Origin: Odontocerum albicorne
Lineage: Eukaryota > Arthropoda > Insecta > Trichoptera > Odontoceridae
Direction of reading: 5' to 3'
Length of the DNA: 64,000 nt
Assembly: GCA_949825065.1 (NCBI GenBank)
Contig: OX463849.1
Coordinates: forward strand, 3,038,001-3,102,000
This document shows, one piece after another, positions 10,801 through 20,400 of this stretch (positions within the stretch are counted from its first letter, which is position 1; every line of letters starts with the position of its first letter). A model generated the notes under the pieces. That model was not told the origin of the DNA and did no database searches. It worked only from the letters and a program-made list of their open reading frames with translations. The position numbers were made by a program, and so were the translations under genes.

Positions 10801-11415
10801 TTGACCTTTCCCTTCCTGTGCTAAAAAAAATCCACGTGTTCAGGTGCTGTGTATTCAATACACATGTAAAAATAAGCGAATTAAAAACGAAAAAATAAGA
10901 ATATTCATAGCAAATCGCTTAAATTAATTAAATTTGAAGTCAAAAGTGATAATAATTTAATTTTAATTGCTCAAAACATGAAAAAAACATCGGCCGACGT
11001 TCACAAATCGGGCGAAGAGACCACCTCAAATGGATGCCCGAGAGCTACTAAAGCGAGAGAACTGAGATTCTATTTCTTGCGTTCCCATATACTGAAGTAG
11101 AGTGAGAGTGAGACGTGAATAGCGTCGCTTCCTCACCCATAGCGGTTTTTTAGAATGAATATACCTACGTCACACACTGGCACACGTTTGATTGTATTGG
11201 TGAATTTATTCCCGATTTTCACAAAATATCTCTGATGTGGCCGATAAGTGTTGATTATTATTAATATTATTTTTTTACTCAATGCGTAAATGTATTACGG
11301 AGGAATACCTAAAATCTAAACCAAGTATTTATTATATTTACGAGTATAGAGATATTAAAATTAATTTTTAGAAGCAATGTGTACTAGTTATACATCACAG
11401 GGAAGGAAGGGTTAA
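10801..11415 (+). mobile_element. TTAA element 2 (piggyBac-like, non-autonomous), no minisatellite
   Basis: About 610 bp with ends CCTTTCCCTTCCTGTGCTAA and GAAGGAAGGGTTAA. It has internal near-palindromes GTGTATTCAATACACATG and GTACTAGTTATACATC. The left target reads TTGA, probably mutated. Related copies are at 25132-25740 and, inverted, at 46440-47220; in both of those a 33-bp minisatellite is attached at the end that is bare here. Confidence 0.7.
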
Positions 11416-12131
11416 GGGAAAAAAGAAAACAACTTTGGTTTTTTTTTAACGTAGCATTCTATTCCAGATGCATGGTACAAAGGACAGTCGAATTTGTATT
11501 AAATAAGATATATCTCAAAATAAATGACATTTAAAAAAAATACATTTTCAAGAAATATCTAAGAATCCAGAAATAAATGACTAGTGACATTAACTGTCTA
11601 CTGGCAGTTTTTAAACATTTTTGGAATAATTCAATTAACTTTTTGACATAAGTCTAAAAGGTAACATACAAATCAGACTGTAGGACAGGGGTACTCAACC
11701 AGTTCACCGGGATCTACCAATCGTTCTACCAAGCTATGCTTTTAAGTAGATCCTTACTTTCTCTTCCATTGAATATACTAAACAATGTTATTTTAGTCGA
11801 ATCTAATAAGAGATACGACGAATTGAAAAAGTTTAATAAGTTGTGTTTATATATGAAATATTATATAAGGACCTTAATGATTGACAGATTTTAGTTCTTT
11901 AATTTGTCAATAGATGCATCAAAAATACGAAGAATCTCTTGTTAGTGCCATAATCTAGGTTCTCGTGCCTGCACACTTAAAATTTATATATAAACAGATA
12001 TTTGCAATTAACGTTTTCTGTTAATACCACGTGTCGGATTTTAGCAACAAATGGTAATCAATGATTATTTGTGCAATAATTTGTGGATAACTTATTTAAA
12101 TATGTATTTTTACATATTTTGTATACTGGTA
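11416..12131. other. Unassigned AT-rich sequence
   Basis: No coding sequence, repeats or TE ends recognised in about 700 bp. Confidence 0.5.
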
Positions 12132-12677
12132 TACTTGATAAAATGTAGGACGGTCCTTGTGACATTTGATGTCATGTCTCAAGGGGGTGGGGTAAAATAA
12201 TTTTTTTTTACAAATGGAATCATTTTTTATAAATCAAAAAATTGTTTTTCTCTAAACTGACGTTTTAATTCCTAATTTACATTATACTGACTTTCTAATG
12301 TATTGTATGATTTGTATCTATCTTTAAATAGGCCAAGATCCACTATGAATTAATATTAATTTCGAACATTTAATTTTAAGAATAAAAAAATCGAAAATCC
12401 AATTATCCTATACCCCATCCCTAGCCAATGCAGACTAACGTAGTGACTTTTCACAAACGTCACCAAAAACTGCCACATTTTTGCTAATTTGTAACAAGAT
12501 GCATTCATTTGTCATTATTGTTAGTTTTATGTATTTACCTAAATAACTAGCTATTTTTTATAATCGAGGCTTATATTAAAGTTGATAAAATAATTAAAAT
12601 TACTGAACGCCATTATAAGGTTGTATTGGGGCAAATTTGTGAACTGTCACAGGAACCATGCTACATTTTCTCAAGTA
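12132..12677 (+). mobile_element. MITE family 1, copy c (TA target)
   Basis: A 546-bp copy in the same orientation as copy a, flanked by TA at 12130-12131 and 12678-12679. It lacks about 20 bp internally (near 12465) compared with the other copies. Confidence 0.85.
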
Positions 12678-13168
12678 TAGATGACGATGTCCCCCTTAAA
12701 ATAAAGTTGCTCGCGTTTACGAAAAGGTAAAAAAGGTTAAGAAAAGCCCTGGTATAATATATATAACGATCAAATATGTATCAATTTGAGGAATTTTTCA
12801 CTTTAAATAGCACAAATTCCTTACCAACAGTGATAACTTTGCAAATATATTATTAAATTTATAAACAAAATTTACATAAAACATGGTGACATTTTTTCCT
12901 TTAAAATACATATTCAAAACTTCATTTTCAAAATTCAAAATAATTTCATCAATCAGTTTTGCACCATTCTTTCGTTAAAAAAAAATATATTAACAATTTC
13001 AATACTTTGGCATAATTACAATTAAAAATAAAATAATTTATAATCGATAGTTGCATCAGGAATCTAATATACAAAAATATTCTGCATATAAAAATGTATT
13101 CCTCTAATTTTTTGATATAATAAAATTAAAATCACTTTCATATTGGTAAAAATATGAATAATTATATC
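12678..13168. other. Unassigned AT-rich sequence
   Basis: Nothing recognised. Confidence 0.5.
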
Positions 13169-13570
13169 AATTGAGTGACGTAGAGCCAAACCAGCCTATC
13201 CAACAAAACCAAAAATGCGTTGGTGTTAAAATTTGAGTCACATGTTTTTATATAAGCCAGAAGTGCCTTTACTTCAAAATTCTAAATGGTACTACTGCTG
13301 CCATCTATAATTTTTTTTAACAAAGCGATTTTCATGATATACTTTTATGCCAAATTTGCCTATCAAACAAAAAAACTTTAATCATCAAATAATCTTGTCA
13401 TAATATTAGATTCATTTTTTATTTTTATTGTAATAGTTTTAGAATGTATGTGTTCAATGAATATAAAAATTAATTACACAACATTTGATTTATAATAACC
13501 CATAGACTTTGAGCTCCATTGTCTCATTATTCATTGTATAGGCTGGTTTGGCACTTGGCGCCACTCAATT
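13169..13570. mobile_element. Candidate MITE with GCCAAACCAGCCTAT ends
   Basis: Left end AATTGAGTGACGTAGAGCC then AAACCAGCCTAT. The right end is complementary, ATAGGCTGGTTTGGC then GGCGCCACTCAATT. The 400-bp interior is AT-rich and non-coding. The target duplication is uncertain and no second copy is in the window, so confidence is moderate. Confidence 0.55.
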
Positions 13571-13765
13571 AGTAATATTTAACAAGTACAAAATGGGTGT
13601 AAAGCTATTTTATTGATACAAAAGATTTTCGAATATTATTCTGGTAAAAATACTACATAAAAAATAACCTGACAGCTGTAAGTCTTTAAAAAGGTCTGAA
13701 TGTAAAGAAAACCTTAATAAACCCTGACATTTGAATATAAAAAAAAGCTGTATATTACTATTTGG

Positions 13766-13970
13766 TTGTACAACCTTGTGGGTTTATTGCCATATGGCGA
13801 TCTCTTCCTGCTTGAAAATCGTAAGAGATTGACACATTGCCATGTAATGATCTTGAAAAATGTTCAAGAGGTCTTCTTAGATGAAAACCAGACTCTAACA
13901 AGAATCGAATCCGCAATCCTAGGGTCGGAAGACAGACGTCTTACAAACTAGGCCACAAATGTTGTCATAC
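13766..13970 (-). mobile_element. tRNA-derived SINE
   Basis: Minus-strand SINE head with TGGCCTAGTTTGTAAGACG, GGATTGCGGATTCGATTC and the GGCAATAAACCCACAAGG tail. A duplicated tail segment lies at about 13795-13850. It lies downstream of the UGP stop and may be in the UGP 3' UTR or just beyond it. Confidence 0.75.
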
Positions 13971-14389
13971 TATCAGAGAAGCTCAACATTATATTCAAAT
14001 AAGCAACCTTAACACGAAATTATCTACACTTAGTCACACAATTAAGAAACTTAGTAGTTATTAGAAGACAAACTACAGCTTTCCTTTTAGCTTTCAAACT
14101 TCAATATAAAATGGCTGAAACAAAAAAGCTTTAAGCAAGATTGGGTTTGATGAGGGAAACAGTATTGTCCGAATCATTATGTTTCAAATATTATTAAAAA
14201 AAAAAAGAAAACAAATAAAGTAGTACACATTAACTGACTAAGAACTATCACTTGAACAAGATATGTCATCTTACGAGACAACTAGAAAATGTTTAGCTTA
14301 TATACATATACTATATCGTCCAAAATTCTGCATCTACTTGTAAAGGAACACCTAGAGACACCGTCTACGATGAGGCAGAGAGTGCTAGT
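13971..14389 (-). other. Presumed UGP 3' UTR and flank
   Basis: Non-coding sequence directly downstream of the UGP stop codon. No polyadenylation signal could be assigned with confidence. Confidence 0.4.
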
Positions 14390-14497
14390 TCAGTGGTCCA
14401 GTATTCTCATGTTGCCAGAGACTATCTTATTCTCCAGTAGAGCTCCTGAAGGAATATCTATTCTATCTCCGTGGTTGGCTATGATAATCACTGTCCC
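14390..14497 (-). CDS. UGP: UGP terminal exon
   Basis: The acceptor CAG is at 14500-14498. It encodes [19 protein letters not shown] to RILDH followed by TGA at 14392-14390. This is the C-terminal beta-helix end that makes the subunit interface in animal UGP. The 3' UTR continues below 14390; no polyadenylation site was assigned with confidence. Confidence 0.97.
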   Translation of the reverse strand, partial: GTVIIIANHGDRIDIPSGALLENKIVSGNMRILDH

Positions 14498-17400
14498 CTG
14501 AAATACAAAATTTATTTAGCTAAGTTATACTTAAAAAAAGATAAATGAATCATGATTCAACAATTTTATTCTTAACTTTGTGGAACTCCATTTCAGAATA
14601 TTTAATAAGAAATTACTTTGTTATTGCACTATACTTGAGAAAATGTAGCATGGTCCCTGTGACAGTTCACAAATTTGCCCCAATACAACCTTGTAACGAC
14701 GTTCAGTAATTTTAATTATTTTATCAACTTTAATATAAGCTTCGATTCTAATAAATAGCAAGTTATTTAGGTAAATACATTACGTAAAACTAACAATAAT
14801 GACAAATTAATACATCTTGTTATAAATTAGCAAAAATGTGGCAGTTTTTTTAAATCAAATAATATTTGGTGACGTTTATCAAAAGTCACTACGTTAGTCT
14901 GCATTAGCTAGGGATGGGGTATACGATAATTGGATTTTCGATTTTTTTATACTGTAAATTAAATATTCGTAATTAGTATTAATTCATAGCGGATCTTGGC
15001 CTATTTAAAGATAGATACAAATCATACAATACATTAGAAAGTCAGTATAATGAAAATTAGGAATTAAAACGTCAGTTTAGAGAAAAACAATTTTTCGATT
15101 TATAAAAAAACTATTCGATTTGTAAAAAAATATGATTTTACCCCATCCCTTTGAGACATGACATTTCAAATGTCACAGGGACCATCCTATATTTTCTCAA
15201 GTATAATTACATAAATCTACTCTGTTCAGAGAGCCTTATTCATCTCACTCAACACGTCAGCCTTAAGTTCACATTCATCCCTTATCACTTCATTCCATAT
15301 TCTGTCATACATTGATTGTCACCATTAATTGTTCCTTTGAGTCTTTTAGGTTAGTTCACGTTGTAAATAAATAACGTATTTTGTAATTGTATTTTTTTTA
15401 ACTAACCTTTAGTGAAACGCCTCTTCCAAATGTAACATCTCCAGAGACAGTGAGATGATCCAGCTCAATAAGGTCAGGGATGTTGGCAAAGCGTCCGAGG
15501 AATTCTTTCACTTTAGCAAAGTGATTGTCTCCTAACTTGACCAGAGGAGTGGTGGGGAACATCCTCTGAGGAGACATGACTAAAGAGCCATGAGACAAGC
15601 TGTACAGGTTGGACATCACGAGCATCAGATCCGAAGTCTTCTTCACAGGAAGGAACCGACTTCTCGGCACATTGATTCCGATACCTCCTTCGAAGACTTT
15701 CATCGCCGCACCAACAGCCGTTTCTAATTGAATTACGTTCAATCCATTTGCTAGTGTCTTATTGTTGACAATAATTTCCATGTCTAAACAACCTCGATCT
15801 AAAACTCTTTCTATAGCATCCAGTTTGACCCACAGATTGTTAGTGTTGAAGAACTTGAAAGTTTTGACCGATTTGAAGTCTTCCACGTGTTCGCTCGGTA
15901 CTTGTGCTATTTCAAGCAGTCTTAGTTTATTCTCATACTGAATAAGAGTACCACCCTTTACGTCAGCCCTCGTCTTATCCGTGACTTCCATAACAAACTC
16001 AATAGCTTTCTTTTCTGAGTTCGGTGGTAGAAGGAGATTTAAAATGTTCAAATCGACAGTGGCCCCTAAATTGTCAATATTGCTAATGAAGCAATACTTT
16101 CTACCGTTTTCGATAAACTGACTTAATAAGCCTGAGTTTTTGAAAGACTGGTAGAAGTCACCGTGGCCTGGTGGATACCACCTATAAAATAATTATAAAA
16201 AATTAATAAACATAGTTAAAAATTTATGATACAATAAAAACTGTATGTTGATTGAGTCAATTTATGATACAATAAAAAATGTATGTTGATTGAGTCAATT
16301 TATGATACAATAAAATTGTATGTTGATTGAGTCAATTTATGATACAATAAAAACTGTACGTTGATTGAGTTAATTTATGATACAATAAAAAATGTATGTT
16401 GATTGAGTCAATTTATGATACAATAAAAACTGTATGTTGATTGAGTCAATTTATTATACAATAAAACTGTATGTTGATTGAGTCAATTTATGATACAATA
16501 AAAACTATACGTTGATTGAGTCAATTTATGATACAATAAAAACTGTATGTTGATTGAATCAATTTATGTTTTGAATATTCTAGAAATTATTCCTTCAGTT
16601 ACAAATGTTTTGCCATATGATGGATAAAAAAAAATAGCTACAAATAATGGCTATCCTGGAAGCCTCATTGGTTCACATTTAAAACACAAAACAAAAAAGA
16701 AACTTACAAAAGATCACATATTTAACGCCACCTATAAGCGTACCTATAAATGCAGCAAAGTCCTATTTATAAAAAACATATTATACGAAATAACCAAAAA
16801 TATTACAAGTCACATAAAGCTAGCTTTTTACACTAATTTTAATCTCCGAAAAACTTATTTAACGGGAAAGGCAAAAATGGAATACTTAGCAACAGTGGTG
16901 TGTATAAACTTTTATGTGCTGACTGTGATAATTTCTATTTAGGAAAGACAGGAAGATCATTTGAAAAGAGATTTCGAGAACACAAATCCGCCTTAACAAA
17001 TCCTCTAATTTATTCTGAAATGGCTAATTATTGTCACCGTGAAAACCATACATTTTCTATCGATGATTCCAAATTCTTACGTATCAGTAATAACGGGAAT
17101 AAATTGGGCAGATTAGAGGCCCTAGAAATTTGTATGTCAGTGCACCGAGGTGAACATCTGGCAAACACATATATCCCAAGAATCTCTCCGCTGCTCGCCG
17201 AGATTGTCTCATCCCTCCCTCCATCCCCAGTCTTCAACCCGAATGTTTATCGTTAGAAGCGTGTATGTTGGTACTAGTTCAAACAGAATTCAGTCTTGTT
17301 TGTGCTCCCCTGATGATGAGGTGAAAGGCTTGAAACCGGCAAGGTTATACCATTACAAAAAAGTGGAATAAACAGTGTTTGTTAAATAAATTACAATAAT

Positions 17401-20400
17401 CAAACTCATTCTTAATTTGACAAAATTAGGCAAGTTAAGAATTAAACACTTATAAAATCTTTCAGCAAAGAAAAACTAATTCAGGAATCCATACTATTTA
17501 ACTTACATCTATCTACAGCAACCATGTATTTACTTATTTTATTATTACTGTTGCATTAACCCTTTAACGGGCATAATCAGAAATCGGTGGCATATGCGAC
17601 CACCCTTATGGTTGAACTTATAAGGATTCATATTCTTAATGAAACATTTTTAAGTAACACAAACGTCAAATTGGCAAATGTGGCGGACGGGCAGAGGTCT
17701 CATTTAAGACGAATTGTCGTGAAGTTAGCTGCATGTTCAGTAGCAACGATCTAAACATCCGGTCAATTTATTGTCAAATATGTTAATAGGTATTATAAGT
17801 AAATCACCGTTCATTATATCTCATATAAGAATTTTATTTCCGAACACAACCTAAACTTAGATATTATTACCTAAACATTCATTGGTCACTTTTGCGGCCA
17901 CTGCCATGACCCCTGAAATGGGCACAGGTCTCATATGCGACCGCCTCATTTCCAAAAGAAAAAATATTTAAAACACATTTTCGAAGAAATAAAGTTGATT
18001 TGATACACATAATAATGATTTATTCAACAAAAAACTCAATATCTCAAAAATAAAAACTTGCCCTATAAAGGGTTAATGTATTAAGTTTTTCATAAAAAAA
18101 AAGTCTAAAATATAACTACAAAAATCACTCATTCACATAGGTAGAATTTATACCAAATGAAGAATTTATTTATCAAGGACAAAATAAAAGTGAAGTGATA
18201 ACCGTAGGCAGAGACGAACACCAAATGAACATACTAACGTCAGGAGCTGCACTTAAGAACGCAAAAGAGTTTGTCTATCTTGGAAGCAAGATCAGATGGA
18301 ATGACCGTACAAAAAGAGAGGTTGACAGTCGCATCCACCAAGCAAAACTCGCCTTTAATAAGAAATCAAAGTTTTTCGAATCCAACAACATGGACTTAAA
18401 ACTCCACAAGCAATTGGTCAAAACATACGTGTGGAGTATTTTGATGTATAGTTGCGAGACATGGTGCATAGGCGAAAGAGATCGAAAAAGATTGGAGGCC
18501 TTCGAGATGTAGACGAATCCTAAGGATTTCCTGGAGAGACCACATTACAAATGACGAGGTTCTCAGCAGGATCGAAGAAACCAGGCACCTGTCAAACACC
18601 ATATCGAAAAGGCGTACAGAATGGATGGGTCATATGCTGCGACATGAAAATCTCCTGCACAATATACTGGAGGGATCGATTGGCAGAGGGCTTCCTCGCC
18701 GAGAGTATCTGGAGCAAATATGGACTGCAGCCACGATATGATACAGAGATCAAGAGGATCGCTGAAGACCGAGCGGAGTGGAAGAGGAGATGCAGGGCTT
18801 TGCTGCTAACCAATCCCCAGGATTGAAACTGAAGAAGAAGATTTTATACGAAATTGTATGAGTTTTTAAAAAAAATCTATGTAGCAAAAAACAATTGTGA
18901 CTTGTTGGGGGGCCATGTTGGATGTTCTAAGTGCCAAATGTGGTTCAAGAAATTTTGAATGAGAGATTTCGATAAAATTGGATGATGGCACCAAACTCTT
19001 CAACAGCTTGTAGAAAAGCTCTGATATTCTAAATCTACAATACATCATCATGAGTATGCATTTGCAGAGAGCTCCTCGAATCTTGGATCTTGAAGAAGAA
19101 ACATCATTTTTACACCATTTGGTAACCGGAGACAAAAAGCAGGTTCTTCATGACAAACATCAATGTAAATAAAACAATGGTTGTCAAAGAAGCAGGTAGC
19201 CAAACCAACGGCAAAACTCGGACTGACCACAAAAAAGGCTCTTTTGTGTATCTGGTGGAAACGTATAGGTATCATGTATTATGATTCAAAACCTCGTAAT
19301 TTCACAAAAGGGGTAATAATTTTTTTTTACCAAAAGATGTCTAAAAGTTATATCTAGAGAAATTATGTTATCGATTGAATTATATACTCATCTATAAAAT
19401 TAGTATTAAGAAAAAAAAAATAACGATCAGTCAATTCATTATATAAAATATTACTTTTCGAATAACGTATTATTTACAATATTAAGTTGACGCGAACAAC
19501 AAATGTAGAGTCAATAAATACCACACAGGTTTAATATTTAAAAAAAATACAAGAATTAAAAATCAATTCAATAAAGTCAATGAATGTTCTCTCCTGGTAT
19601 GGGTATGGGCACGTTGGATGATATGGGCACGTTGGACGCAGATCACCTGATCACATTGTGAACCAGGCAATCTCCATGGATCTTCCTTGAATAACAACCA
19701 GAGGAAGACCAAAGAATTCATGGGTGGTGCAAAAAGATAACCTGATGCAGAGGCACGGCCTGGGGGACGTAGTCCGGGACAGAAGAGCATACAACCTGAG
19801 GACGAGGAGAGCTGATCCCAACAGTCTTCGCAGACAGTGAGTTGGGATGGAGCCAGGGAGAAGAAAATGAATGTTGTCTCCTGATCACTGTGCACAACAC
19901 TGATGTGGTAAGAAGTATGATGTGAATGAATGATCAACAAAATATTAAAATACTAAGAACTGACTTACGCCTCTAGGTCTTCCTGGATGTTGCAGGACTT
20001 GGCCACAGGCAGCAGGGACTCGCGGTTGATACGCGGAAAACAGGACTGATTGAAAGTGAAGATCTTCACTTGCAGTCCCTTGTACTTGCGCACGATCTTC
20101 TCAGTGTCCTCATCCGTGTTGAATGAGTTCATCAAAACCAGTGGCACGTTGCATTTGTACGTCTTGTTTAGGTGCTGGAAATTACAAAGAACAAGATTAA
20201 ATATGAAACTACATTAGAACTGAAATTAATAAAATAAAGAAAACCTGAATAGCACGGTTTCGTAATAACATATCCCCTCAGTTTGTTCACCCATAAATAA
20301 AGAAGATCTAAATAGCACGGTTTCGTAATAACATATCCCCTCAGTTTGTTCACCCATAAGTAAAGAAGACCTGAATAGCACAGTTTCGTAATAACATATC

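Noticed and set aside
17034..17237. Minus-strand frame opposite the PLE1 endonuclease
   Set aside because: Shadow of the plus-strand GIY-YIG frame, which has clear family motifs.
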